A model generated the notes under the pieces. It searched no databases. It saw nothing but the letters and a program-made list of their open reading frames with translations, and was not told where the DNA came from. A program made the translations under genes and the position numbers. Shown one piece after another: positions 53,062 to 62,307 of a stretch of 64,000 nt of DNA; position 1 is the stretch's first letter, and each line of letters begins with the position of its first letter. The DNA is from Granulicella aggregans. GTDB lineage: Bacteria; Acidobacteriota; Terriglobia; Terriglobales; Acidobacteriaceae. The DNA is taken from positions 186,001 through 250,000 of the forward strand of contig NZ_JAGSYE010000001.1 in NCBI RefSeq assembly GCF_025685565.1, given 5' to 3'.

Positions 53062-53793
53062 ATGCGCATATCGCTTATCAATCTGGAAAGAAGCACAGAG
53101 CGCCTCGCTTCGTTCCTTGAGATCAACAAGCATCTCTCCGATGTCTACCGCGTCCCTGCTGTGGATGGCAGCACTCTCGACCGCGGAAAGCTGCGCGAAG
53201 GGGGTATTCTGGCCGACGAGATGCCTCTCTACACGAACGGCGCCCTTGGCTGCGCGCTGTCACATCTCGCCCAATGGAATCTCGCCGCGAACAACGATCG
53301 CTTCGTTACGATCGCGGAAGATGATGCGATCTTTCATCTTCAGTTTGAGCCGCTGGCCGAGAAGGTCATCGCATCGCTGCCGCCTGATTGGGACATCATT
53401 CAGTGGGGATGGAACTTCGACTCGATCCTAGCGTTTGACCTGATGCCAGGGATCTCTAACTCGGTCGCGGTCTTCGACCAGGTGAAGCTAAGAGAGAACG
53501 TCGCTGCCTACATGCAGCTTCCCGTGACGCCGGTTGCGTATCGGCTGCAGCGTTCGCTGGGGACCGTCTGCCAATCGATCTCCCCTACTGGAGCGGCGAA
53601 GCTGCTCCGGCACTGCCTGCCGATCCGGCCCATGGAAGCCTTCTACCCCATATTGAACCGAAGCCTTCCGAACACGGGAATCGACAATATGATGAACGAC
53701 CTTTACCCGCAGATGAATGCTTACGTCTCCTTGCCGCCTTTGGTCATCACGAAGAATGAGATCGGCGCGTCGACGGTACAAGGGAATCGCTAG
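53062..53793 (+). CDS. Glycosyltransferase family 25 (LPS-type)
   Basis: 243-residue enzyme. ISLINLERSTERLASF, GALGCALSHLAQWNL and the metal-binding FVTIAEDDAIF are typical of GT25 galactosyl- or glucosyltransferases. Close coupling to rfbH suggests it adds a sugar of the same surface glycan. It converges on the transglutaminase gene with only 3 bp between stops. Confidence 0.87.
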   Translation: MRISLINLERSTERLASFLEINKHLSDVYRVPAVDGSTLDRGKLREGGILADEMPLYTNGALGCALSHLAQWNLAANNDRFVTIAEDDAIFHLQFEPLAEKVIASLPPDWDIIQWGWNFDSILAFDLMPGISNSVAVFDQVKLRENVAAYMQLPVTPVAYRLQRSLGTVCQSISPTGAAKLLRHCLPIRPMEAFYPILNRSLPNTGIDNMMNDLYPQMNAYVSLPPLVITKNEIGASTVQGNR

Positions 53794-53796
53794 CGG

Positions 53797-54675
53797 CTAA
53801 GTGCCCAGCGGCACCATATCCACTTCGACCTTCAGGGTGTTGTCGCCTCCACCGAGGATGAGCCCTCGCAAAGGACTGACGTCGCCATAGTCTCGCCCCC
53901 ACGCAAGCGTCACATGGCCATCCGTGGGCGCGACATTGTTGGTCGGGTCCATGTCGAGCCAGCCCTGGCCTCGGCTGTATGCGGAGATCCACGCATGCGA
54001 GGCGTCCGCGCCTACCAGCCGGGGTTTACCGGGAGGCGGGTAGGTACGCAGATAGCCGCTCACATAGCGGGCCGCCACGTTAATCGAACGCAGGCAGGCG
54101 ATCTCCACATGGGCGAAGTCCTGACAGACGCCGTGGCGCTTTTCGAAGACCTCTTCTGTCGAAGTGCGGACGTTCGTCGCCTTCGAATCGAAGCGGAAGT
54201 CTTTGTGGATGCGTGAGGTGAGCTCCATGAGCGCTTCGGCCATCGGTCTTCCTGGCGTGAAGGACTCAAGCGCATATCGCCTGAAGTGTTGATTCAGCCT
54301 TATCCGTGGCGAAGCGAATTGAAACTGATGAGCGGCCAGACCTTCCACGGTGTGGTCTTCTGCCAGGGGCGTCGCGGAGTCTTCCCATGCAAGCGAGGGT
54401 CCGCTCGACAGCCTTGTCTCGCGATCGACTTGGACCTGGCTCGTCGCCTCTACGATGAGTTCCTTATGCGGCTCTTCAACGGTAAAGAACGAAAGCACGT
54501 TGCCAAAGTAATCGGTGCGTTCTGTATAGGCCGTGGGCGCAGGGTGAATGCGCAGCGTGTTCTGCAACACCACATTTTGCGAGAAAGACCGAGGCTTGAG
54601 GCACGCCACATGCTCGCCGACAGAGACAGGATACGAGTAGCGATAGGTCGTCCGGTGGCTGACGTTGTAGAGCAT
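53797..54675 (-). CDS. Transglutaminase-like protein (bacterial N-terminal plus transglutaminase core)
   Basis: 292 residues. An N-terminal beta-sandwich (HRTTYRYSYPVSVGEH) precedes the papain-like core with Cys184 (RHGVCQDFAH), His227 (DASHAWISAY) and Asp243 (DMDPTNN). It may act as a peptidase or amide-bond enzyme. ATG at 54675 is one base after the stop of the ATP-grasp/Alpha-E gene, so translation is coupled; the long frame above it is not coding for this protein. It is the last gene of a predicted amide-ligase operon. Confidence 0.9.
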   Translation of the reverse strand: MLYNVSHRTTYRYSYPVSVGEHVACLKPRSFSQNVVLQNTLRIHPAPTAYTERTDYFGNVLSFFTVEEPHKELIVEATSQVQVDRETRLSSGPSLAWEDSATPLAEDHTVEGLAAHQFQFASPRIRLNQHFRRYALESFTPGRPMAEALMELTSRIHKDFRFDSKATNVRTSTEEVFEKRHGVCQDFAHVEIACLRSINVAARYVSGYLRTYPPPGKPRLVGADASHAWISAYSRGQGWLDMDPTNNVAPTDGHVTLAWGRDYGDVSPLRGLILGGGDNTLKVEVDMVPLGT

Positions 54676-54676
54676 C

Positions 54677-57172
54677 TCAGTCGTTTCCAATCGTGATGGG
54701 CAACGTGCGCGCATGGCTGAAGTAGTGGCTGGAAAGATTGTTCGACCACGAGGGCAGCAGGTTTTCGAGCCGCTCCAGAAGATGGTCGATCTCTTCATAA
54801 GCATTCGAAGGAGAAGAGCCGGGCTGGCTCGTCGTGTTCGATAAGGCACGCAGGTCAATGCGCTTCAGGGAGTCCACCGCATCGCGGATGGCCTGCAACT
54901 CTTCCGGTAGATGGCGAGGCAGCTTCGCGTAGAGATCGGCCAGATGATCGAGCTGGAAGTAGAGGGATCGCGGGTTTGTATCGTCCGCCATGAGGACATC
55001 GAGCACAGCGAGCGGCTGTAGGACTGCGTAGTAGCGATTGCGATAGGTCACCGTGCTGTCGGCGACCTCGAGCAGGCGGTCGAGATAGCCCCAGTCTTCC
55101 GCGGCGAGGGGTTTGGTGATCTGTCGCAGCTCGCGGGTCTGGTAGATCGCACGCTCCAGCCTGCGACCGATGCTCAGGAAGAGCCATCCCGAGCCTCGAA
55201 TGACGTTCTCGCGCTCCATCCCAGAGAATGCCGAGAGCAACTCAAGGCACTTGGTCAGCATGGCCGCGTAGCTGGTGAGGAACGTACCTTTCTGCGGTCG
55301 AATGGAGCCACGCATCTGTCCCAGCAACAGCGTCATGTCTGCGGAGAGGCGCTCACGCACGCTTTCGCCAATCCGCGACACCTCGTCCAGTGTCGCAGGC
55401 AGGCCGTCGGTGCGCTTGCGGTCGGTCAACAGCGCAAGCACCTCTTTCCGCAGCGTTTGAAAGCTGGGATGACCACGCCGCCCCTTCGATCGCTTCGCGG
55501 AACGAGAACCCAGGCAACTGACGAGGCATATCAAGCCGCCGAGTTCTGCGTCCTCCGCGAGAGGGAGACGCGGAATGATAGAGCGAAGAATTCGCGCCTG
55601 GTTCTCCGCTCGTTCGACATAACGTCCGAGCCAGAAGGTGTTGTCAGCAACGCTGCTGGGAACGACCAGCGGCGCACGTCGTAACTCGACAGGCTCGTTG
55701 CGCGGACGCAGCAGGCTGAAGGTGTCCACGGGCCCGTCGGAGAGTACCCATGCGTCCTTGCTGTGGCCTCCCCTTTGCATGGAGACGACGGAGCCCTGGG
55801 CTTCAGCGACCCGCACCAGGCCGCCCGGGAAGGCAACCCAGCCGTTGCTGGTGTTGATGACGTACGTGCGCAGCACGACGGCGCGGGAGTGCAGGGACTG
55901 ATCCTCCCATACCGGCGCGGTCGAGAGCTGCACCTGCTCCTGGGCGACGTACTCGTTGGGCCGGCTGCGCAGCGTGCGCAGGAACTCTTCCCGTTCCGCG
56001 CCTTCGAGAGTGGAGCCGAAGACCGGTTCCATGGTGCTCGATGAGAACGCTGCCTTCACCACGACGGATTGCAGATTGTCACAGACCCAGTTCAGGGCGC
56101 TCTCCTGCCCGCACCACCAGGTTGCGACGGAGGGAAGCTTCAGCTTCTCTCCCAGCAGATGCCTTGCGAGTCCGGGCAGAAACGGCATGATCGCGGGGGA
56201 TTCGATCACCCCGCTGCCGAGGGCGTTGGCCACTTTTACATTGCCCGCGACCACCGCTTCCACCAGGCCCGCGACTCCCAGCAACGAATCGCCACGCAGC
56301 TCCAGCGGATCACAGAAGTCATCATCCACGCGGCGCAGGATCACGTCGACCGGCTCCAGGCCGCCCACGGTCTTGATGAAGACACAGCGGTCGCGAACGG
56401 TCAGGTCCGCGCCTTCGACCAGCGTGAACCCGAGATACTTCGCGAGATACGAGTGCTCGAAGTAGGTCTCGTTATGAGGACCCGGCGTAAGCAGAACGAT
56501 CCGTGGATTCGTTTTGTCCGAGAGCTGAACCAGCGCCTCGCGCTGTGCCCGGAAGAAAGGCGCGAGCCTTTGTACGTTCGAGGTGCGGAAGAGCTCTGGA
56601 AGAAGCTCGGAGACGATGAGACGGTTTTCCAACGCGTATCCGCTGCCGGACGGTGCCTGGGTGCGGTTTGCCAGCACCCACCACTTGCCGTCGGGCGATC
56701 GAGCGAGATCGACCGCCAGCATATGCAGGCGGCTCTGACTCGGGACCTCAACGCCAACCAGGGGTCGGAGAAATGCAGGATTGGCGTAGAGCAGCGCCGC
56801 CGGAAGCAAGCCTTGCTTCAACAGGCTCTGCGAGCCATAGACGTCATCGAGCAGGAGGTTGAGAAGCTCCGCGCGCTGGATGATTCCGGCCTCGATGTAG
56901 CTCCACTCCTCGTGTGGGATCAGGAGCGGAACGAGGTCGATCTTCCATGGCCGATGCGCTCCGAGCGGATCACCGTACATGTTGTAGGTGATCCCGTTCT
57001 CGCGGATGCGCTGCTCGGCCTGGGCCCAGCGATAGGTCAGTTCCGCGGGGCCGATCGACTGCAAAGACTCCATCAGTCTTGCCCAGTGCGGGCGCGGCGT
57101 AATGCCGTCCGCAGAGGACTCCTCGTAGGCCTCTGCGTAGCGCAGGGGAGACTGATAGAGATCTCCGATCAT
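54677..57172 (-). CDS. Circularly permuted ATP-grasp protein fused to Alpha-E domain
   Basis: 831 residues. Residues about 65-485 form the circularly permuted ATP-grasp (NGITYNMYGDPLGAHRPWKID, YVAQEQVQLSTAPVW, SMQRGGHSKDAWVLSD), and about 505-810 the all-helical Alpha-E domain (NTFWLGRYVERAENQARILR). In many genomes these are two separate genes; here they are one chain. Predicted ATP-dependent carboxylate-amine ligase making an unknown peptide or modification. ATG overlaps the DUF2126 gene stop (ATGA). Confidence 0.92.
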   Translation of the reverse strand: MIGDLYQSPLRYAEAYEESSADGITPRPHWARLMESLQSIGPAELTYRWAQAEQRIRENGITYNMYGDPLGAHRPWKIDLVPLLIPHEEWSYIEAGIIQRAELLNLLLDDVYGSQSLLKQGLLPAALLYANPAFLRPLVGVEVPSQSRLHMLAVDLARSPDGKWWVLANRTQAPSGSGYALENRLIVSELLPELFRTSNVQRLAPFFRAQREALVQLSDKTNPRIVLLTPGPHNETYFEHSYLAKYLGFTLVEGADLTVRDRCVFIKTVGGLEPVDVILRRVDDDFCDPLELRGDSLLGVAGLVEAVVAGNVKVANALGSGVIESPAIMPFLPGLARHLLGEKLKLPSVATWWCGQESALNWVCDNLQSVVVKAAFSSSTMEPVFGSTLEGAEREEFLRTLRSRPNEYVAQEQVQLSTAPVWEDQSLHSRAVVLRTYVINTSNGWVAFPGGLVRVAEAQGSVVSMQRGGHSKDAWVLSDGPVDTFSLLRPRNEPVELRRAPLVVPSSVADNTFWLGRYVERAENQARILRSIIPRLPLAEDAELGGLICLVSCLGSRSAKRSKGRRGHPSFQTLRKEVLALLTDRKRTDGLPATLDEVSRIGESVRERLSADMTLLLGQMRGSIRPQKGTFLTSYAAMLTKCLELLSAFSGMERENVIRGSGWLFLSIGRRLERAIYQTRELRQITKPLAAEDWGYLDRLLEVADSTVTYRNRYYAVLQPLAVLDVLMADDTNPRSLYFQLDHLADLYAKLPRHLPEELQAIRDAVDSLKRIDLRALSNTTSQPGSSPSNAYEEIDHLLERLENLLPSWSNNLSSHYFSHARTLPITIGND

Positions 57173-60100
57173 GCCTTGTCCTTCTTGCCGCCGTCGTCAG
57201 CGGGGAATGGCTGCCAGCGCAGGTCAAGCGTCATGGGGAAGACCTGATTGTTCTCCTGCGGAGGAGCTGCCATGTGTCCCTCAGGCGGTGTGGCGACCAC
57301 GAAACGCCGCAGACGGCGCTCCTTGGCCTCGGATGCGTTCGCGGGACGGTTGAAGTAGAGCGTGCCGTCGGGCTGGTTCGCGTAGTAGATGCAGCGACCG
57401 ACGGAACGATCCTTCCAGGTGTCGATCAGGTCGAAGGTCAACGGCGTGTGCACCGGGATGGTGGGGTGGAGCGTGGCGGACAACATGCGCGCACGATACC
57501 GGATGCCGGCGAGCAACTCGTCGGGCTGGCCTGAGGGGTGCAGCGGCACTCTTCGGCCATTGCACGAGACCGCGTAACGCGAAGACGCGCCGAAGCCGTT
57601 CACTTTGACCTGTAAGCGTTCGAGCGACGAATCGACGCTGCGGCCGGTGCCGCCGGAGGTGGTCTCTTCGGCGAGAACGTTCCAGGGTTCAAGCGCCTGC
57701 CGCAGTTCGAGGCGAACTCCGTCGGCTTCGATCATTCCGATCTTGGGGAAGCGGAACTCGAGCTGCGCGGCAAACCATCTCTCCGGGAAGAGATATCCAG
57801 CGTCGCGAAGGCTGGCGAGAACATCGAGGATGTCGCGCTCGACAAAGTGAGGCAGCATGAAGCGGTCATGCAGAGCGGTCCCCCAGCGCAGCAGGCTGCC
57901 GGTGAACGGCTGCTTCCAAAAGACGGCGAAGAGAGCGCGGACGAGCAGGGTCTGAAGCAGCCCCATGCGATAGTGCGGAGGCATCTCGAAGGCGCGAAGC
58001 TCCAGCAAGCCAACTCGGAGGCCCTGGCCGACGGGCGGAAAGAGCTTGTCGATGCAGAACTCTGCTCGATGGGCGTTGCCGGTGACATCGACCAGCAGAT
58101 TGCGGAAGAGGCCGTCGACGATCTCCGGCGGGCAGCCGTCGGGCGGGAGATGGCTGAATGCCAGCTCCAGCTCGTAGAGCGCGTCGGTGCGGGCTTCATC
58201 GACGCGGGGGTACTGGCTGGTCGGCCCTACGTACATGCCGGCGAAGAGATAGGAGAGCGACGGATGGTTCTGCCAGAAGGAGACCATGCTGCGCAGAACG
58301 TCCGGACGCCGCAGGATCGGGCTGTCGGCAAGCGTTGGTCCGCCCAGAGTGATGTGGCTGCCGCCGCCTGTTGCCAGATGCGTTCCGTCGTAGCCGAACT
58401 TGCCTGCGATGAGGCGATGTTCGTGGGCCTCATCGGCGAGCACCTTGTTGAGCATCTCCAACTCATCCCATTCGGAGGTCGCGGGTAGATTGACTTCGAG
58501 CACTCCGGGGTCCGGAGTCAGGCTGAAGACGCGCGTTCGCAAGTCGAACGGGGCCGAGTAGCCTTCCACCCATACCGGCTTGTTTAGATAGGCGCTCGTC
58601 TCTTCGATGGCTGCGATCAGGTCGAGATAGTCCCCCAGAATCGCGACGTAGGGCACGAAGACATGCAGCCTACCCTCGCGCGCCTGAACACAGAGGGATG
58701 GTCGAATGAGTTCCGGCGCGGAGGCTGCGTCGGCTGCGATCGCTGGCAGAGGATCGGGTGCGGGGTTCAGGCCGAACATCTCCGGCCGACGGGTCACCGT
58801 CTTCGGCAGAGCTACCTGGCCGTCCGCATCCAGCTCATAGGTCACGGAGTCCGGCGCTACCCAGGGCATGCTCTCAACCGGAATTCGATACCCAATCGGC
58901 GAGTCGCCCGGCGACAAGGTAAACCTCTCGGGCCGGTCGAACCATAGCTGGCTGGACCAGCTCAATCGTCCCTCTGGCTGACGCCGTCGCAGCGGCAGGA
59001 TGTATCCGGCGGGAACTTCATCCTCGCTGAACGGTTCCATGGCAGGCAGGATGTTCTCCGGCTGCGCTCCGAGGCGGCGGCTGAGAGCTTCCAGGAACGC
59101 GAGCGCGTCGGCGTTGCTATAGCCATCGTTCTTGCTCTCGAGAGCGAAGAGATCGGCGTTCTCCCAGACAGGAACGCCGTCCTTGCGCGAGATGCAGTGA
59201 AACGCCCATCGTGGCAGCGGCTCGCCGGGATACCATTTGCCCTGGCCAAGATGAAGCAGGCCTCCGGTGGCGGTGCGCTGGCGCAGCGAACGGATCAGTC
59301 CCAGTCCCGCGCGGCGCTTGTTGGGGCCAAGCGCGGCTACGTTCCACTCGGCGTTCTCCGGCTCGTCGACGCCGACGAAGGTGGGCTCGCCGCCCATCGT
59401 CAGGCGCACATCGTGCGCTTTGAGATCGCGATCGACCTGGTAGGCGAGCTCACGTACCTGCTGCCAGTCCTCTTCGCTGAAGGGCGCAGCGAGGCTTGGC
59501 ACGGCGTCCAGTCTGCGTATCGTCAACACGTGAGTGAACTCGACTCCTGCCGGCTCCACGGTGCCCATGATCGGAGCAACGTCGCTTGGCGTCGTTCCGC
59601 AGGCAAGCGGGATGTGGCCTTCGGCCGCCAAGAGGCCAGAGGTTGGGTCCATGCCAATCCAGCCCGCGCCGGGAAGATAGACCTCTACCCAGGCGTGGAG
59701 ATCGACCGAGTCGGTCTTGCGGGCATCCTCTCCGGCGGTGTCGTTCGCGAGTTGAATGAGATATCCCGAGACAAAGCGAGCTGCGATTCCCATCTGACGG
59801 CATAGCTGCACCAGCAGCCAGCTTGAATCGCGACAGGAGCCTGTGCCCAACTGCAGGGTCTCCTCGCAGCTTTGCACGCCATGCTCCAGCCGCGTCGTGT
59901 AAGAGACGGTGTCGCGCACTTTGGCATTCAGATTGAGCAGGAACGTGACGGTCGACCCGCTCTTGTTCAATTCTCGAAGAAACCGGCTGACCAGAGGCCC
60001 TGCAAGCTCCGGGGCCAGAAATGATTTGAGGTCGCGCTCGACCTCAGCTTTGTACTTGAACGGGACGTTCTCTGCTCCGGGTTCGAGGAGGAAGTCGAAC

Positions 60101-60369
60101 GGATTGACCGGTGCCATATCCGTGACCAGATCCACGTTCGCCGAAAACTCCGCTGTCTTGCTGGGGAAGATGGCCCTGGCGATGTGGTTTGCCAGCGGAT
60201 CGAACTGCCACGACACGAGGGCGTCGGATGGGGTGATCTCCAGCGAGTAATTCAAAATGGGTGTGCGGCAGTGCGGCGCAGGCCGCAGGAGAATCGTCTG
60301 CGGCCCCAGCGAGACTGGCCGTTCGTAGCGGTATCGCGATTCGTGGTGCACTGCGATCTTTGTTCCCAT
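57169..60369 (-). CDS. Transglutaminase-DUF2126 fusion protein
   Basis: 1,066 residues. The N-terminal transglutaminase unit has Cys179 (GTGSCRDSSW), His225 (VDLHAWVEV) and Asp241 (GMDPTSG). The rest (from about 330, LTMGGEPTFVGVDE onward) is DUF2126, proposed in comparative work to be a glutamine-synthetase-like amide ligase; FGYDGTHLATGGGSHITLGG and AEFCIDKLFPP are conserved stretches. ATG at 60369 has GAGG 4 nt upstream. First gene of the coupled set DUF2126, ATP-grasp/Alpha-E, transglutaminase. Confidence 0.92.
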   Translation of the reverse strand: MGTKIAVHHESRYRYERPVSLGPQTILLRPAPHCRTPILNYSLEITPSDALVSWQFDPLANHIARAIFPSKTAEFSANVDLVTDMAPVNPFDFLLEPGAENVPFKYKAEVERDLKSFLAPELAGPLVSRFLRELNKSGSTVTFLLNLNAKVRDTVSYTTRLEHGVQSCEETLQLGTGSCRDSSWLLVQLCRQMGIAARFVSGYLIQLANDTAGEDARKTDSVDLHAWVEVYLPGAGWIGMDPTSGLLAAEGHIPLACGTTPSDVAPIMGTVEPAGVEFTHVLTIRRLDAVPSLAAPFSEEDWQQVRELAYQVDRDLKAHDVRLTMGGEPTFVGVDEPENAEWNVAALGPNKRRAGLGLIRSLRQRTATGGLLHLGQGKWYPGEPLPRWAFHCISRKDGVPVWENADLFALESKNDGYSNADALAFLEALSRRLGAQPENILPAMEPFSEDEVPAGYILPLRRRQPEGRLSWSSQLWFDRPERFTLSPGDSPIGYRIPVESMPWVAPDSVTYELDADGQVALPKTVTRRPEMFGLNPAPDPLPAIAADAASAPELIRPSLCVQAREGRLHVFVPYVAILGDYLDLIAAIEETSAYLNKPVWVEGYSAPFDLRTRVFSLTPDPGVLEVNLPATSEWDELEMLNKVLADEAHEHRLIAGKFGYDGTHLATGGGSHITLGGPTLADSPILRRPDVLRSMVSFWQNHPSLSYLFAGMYVGPTSQYPRVDEARTDALYELELAFSHLPPDGCPPEIVDGLFRNLLVDVTGNAHRAEFCIDKLFPPVGQGLRVGLLELRAFEMPPHYRMGLLQTLLVRALFAVFWKQPFTGSLLRWGTALHDRFMLPHFVERDILDVLASLRDAGYLFPERWFAAQLEFRFPKIGMIEADGVRLELRQALEPWNVLAEETTSGGTGRSVDSSLERLQVKVNGFGASSRYAVSCNGRRVPLHPSGQPDELLAGIRYRARMLSATLHPTIPVHTPLTFDLIDTWKDRSVGRCIYYANQPDGTLYFNRPANASEAKERRLRRFVVATPPEGHMAAPPQENNQVFPMTLDLRWQPFPADDGGKKDKA

Positions 60370-60430
60370 TAAGCCTCGTGTTTTCCAGGGTGTCTTCTTC
60401 AGATTCACGTCTGCAGCTTCGTACTTTGGC

Positions 60431-61408
60431 CTAGGTCGTCGCAGCCTGCGTCTGCGTCGGACTGGCCTGGCTCGCATTGGTCTGCGTCGGCAGGCTGAGT
60501 TCCGAAGGATTCATCGGAGCTGCAACAGCCATTCCCGATCCTGGCTGTGGGACTCTGTTCCCCTCCGCATCCAGTTCATAGGAGTCGACGAAGAAGTAAG
60601 TTAGATGCGCCGCGCCAAAACTGGTCGTCAGGGCCACATCTGCGGCGTCCCTTCCGGTCGCCATCAGGATTCGCCCGAGCCTGGGGTAGTTGTGGCGGGC
60701 GTCCAGGTCGATCCATTGGCCGTCGAGAAAGACCTGGTACCAGGCGCTGAAGTCGCCCGGGCCGCTGGGAGTGCGTCGAATGTCCCCAATATAGCCGGTC
60801 ACATAGCGGGCCGGGATGTTTTGGCATCGGGTCAGCGCGATCGCGAGATGCTGAAAGTCGCGGCAGACACCGATGCGCTCCGTATAGACGTCCATCGCCG
60901 TCTTCGTTGGCCGAGCGGCGTTGTAGTTGAACGTAACTTTTTCGTGGACCCAGTCGCGGATCGCGGTCGCGCGCGCCCACCCTGGCGGAAGAGTGCCAAA
61001 GAGATCATTCGCGATGCCGCCAAACCGGTCGACCTCACAGTACCGGCTGGGAAGCAGAAACTGGAGCACCTCGGTCGGCAGGTCCTCGATAGCGGCCTGT
61101 TGCGCGTCGGGATAGAGCGTATCTGGTTGCCCATCTGCTTCGATCACGTTTGTTCCGGAGAGGCGCAGGTGTCCGGCGGGAGCGACGAAACGGGAGCAGA
61201 TATTGCCGAATGAGTCCGTATAGTCGGTCGCTGGGATGGGGACGATCGGGTCAACCCCTGCAAACTGGCTCGTCCCCAGATGCTCGATGAGCAGCTCCTC
61301 GTCGGCTTGCAGCCGCCCGTGGACAGACGGGTGCAGGCGCAGGAGAGCAACCATTACAGCCGGGTTCGGCAAATGAAACTGGATGTCGAACGTGGACCGG
61401 ATTAACAT
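60431..61408 (-). CDS. Transglutaminase-like protein with Ser at the catalytic His position
   Basis: 325 residues. Core around Cys182 (IGVCRDFQHLA) and Asp236 (DLDARHN). Where the first two paralogues have DxHAW, this one reads GDFSAWYQV with Ser221, a variant I associate with one branch of bacterial transglutaminase-like proteins; His239 in DARHN might compensate. A Thr/Gln/Pro-rich tail of about 30 residues follows. ATG at 61408 is preferred, though no good ribosome site is seen; a TTG at 61453 is the longer option. Located 61 bp upstream of the DUF2126 gene, same strand. Confidence 0.85.
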   Translation of the reverse strand: MLIRSTFDIQFHLPNPAVMVALLRLHPSVHGRLQADEELLIEHLGTSQFAGVDPIVPIPATDYTDSFGNICSRFVAPAGHLRLSGTNVIEADGQPDTLYPDAQQAAIEDLPTEVLQFLLPSRYCEVDRFGGIANDLFGTLPPGWARATAIRDWVHEKVTFNYNAARPTKTAMDVYTERIGVCRDFQHLAIALTRCQNIPARYVTGYIGDIRRTPSGPGDFSAWYQVFLDGQWIDLDARHNYPRLGRILMATGRDAADVALTTSFGAAHLTYFFVDSYELDAEGNRVPQPGSGMAVAAPMNPSELSLPTQTNASQASPTQTQAATT

Positions 61409-61533
61409 GGAAACGTCACGGAGTCTCTCAAATGAAATGGGTGCGAATCTCAAGTCTAGCGCACACGCAGAAAATGCCTTCTGAGAGGCTTTGACTCATC
61501 TGATCGGGCCCATAACACTTACGAGGGAATCGG

Positions 61534-62172
61534 CTATTTTTGCTTTGTCTTCCTGGGTTGGGGCTGACTCGCACGATCGCAGCAAACGGCGACGATTGCC
61601 CCAAACACCTCGTCGACGATCTCAGCGATGGGCCGGGGCTGTTGAAGGACCCAATATTCAGCGCAGATGCCCGTCGCTGAAAGAGCGAGGCTGGCGAGCA
61701 CATGGTGCTCGATGCCTGCATGACCCTCGTCGCCCTCTCTGCGGGCAAAGGCCGTGGCAATCTCCCGTTCAAGGATTGGCACTTCGAGAAACTGGGCCAT
61801 TCGCGCGGCCCGGCTGCGCTCAGCGATTTGCAACACGCGTTCGGTGCCACGCAGGTCCGGGAGGAGGACCTTCTTGATGGCGGCCCTGGCTGCGTCGAGC
61901 TGGCTGATCTCGCGGCCCTCCGCGGCAATCGCTTTGATCAGGGCTTCTCCGTAGCTCTTCGTCGTCGATGCCATGACATCGTCTTTGGAAGAGAAGTAGC
62001 GGAAGAACGTGCGATAAGAGACGCCTGCCCGGCTCGCAATCTGTTCGACAGTGACTTCGTCGAAGCCTTGCTCATGGAAGAGATCGATGGCCGCGTTCCA
62101 GATCTCCCGGCGCACCACATCGTGCTTCTTTGCCTGCAGACTCTCCCGGCGTTCCTGTTCGCTGGCATCCAT
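61534..62172 (-). CDS. TetR-family repressor of the RND efflux operon
   Basis: 212-residue regulator. The N-terminal helix-turn-helix is visible (FDEVTVEQIASRAGVSYRTFFRYFSSKDDVM, residues about 38-70, written here in parts), followed by a divergent helical ligand domain. It is divergent from the efflux adaptor gene across 135 bp containing a palindrome between -35 and -10, the normal arrangement for local repression. Confidence 0.9.
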   Translation of the reverse strand: MDASEQERRESLQAKKHDVVRREIWNAAIDLFHEQGFDEVTVEQIASRAGVSYRTFFRYFSSKDDVMASTTKSYGEALIKAIAAEGREISQLDAARAAIKKVLLPDLRGTERVLQIAERSRAARMAQFLEVPILEREIATAFARREGDEGHAGIEHHVLASLALSATGICAEYWVLQQPRPIAEIVDEVFGAIVAVCCDRASQPQPRKTKQK

Positions 62173-62201
62173 GATCTTCAGTTTAGCGCAAACAGCACTT
62201 C

Positions 62202-62262
62202 ATGGCACATTACATCATTTGGGGCATTTTGCGTTGACAATGGCACATTGTGCCGTTAGTCT
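62202..62262 (+). promoter_or_regulatory. Candidate efflux promoter with TetR operator
   Basis: TTGACA at 62234-62239 and TAGTCT at 62257-62262 (17 bp spacer). Between them lies GGCAC-ATT-GTGCC (62242-62254). ATGGCACATT occurs twice, at 62202-62211 and 62240-62249, 38 bp apart, suggesting two repressor sites. Confidence 0.55.
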
Positions 62263-62307
62263 TCAGGAGCGACCTAACTTGCCGAGCAGAAACGAGAAGC
62301 CGGATTC

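Noticed and set aside
53797..54858. A 353-residue version of the transglutaminase
   Set aside because: The first 61 residues are overlap with the Alpha-E gene in another frame; homology begins at MLYNVSHRTTYRYSYP at 54675.
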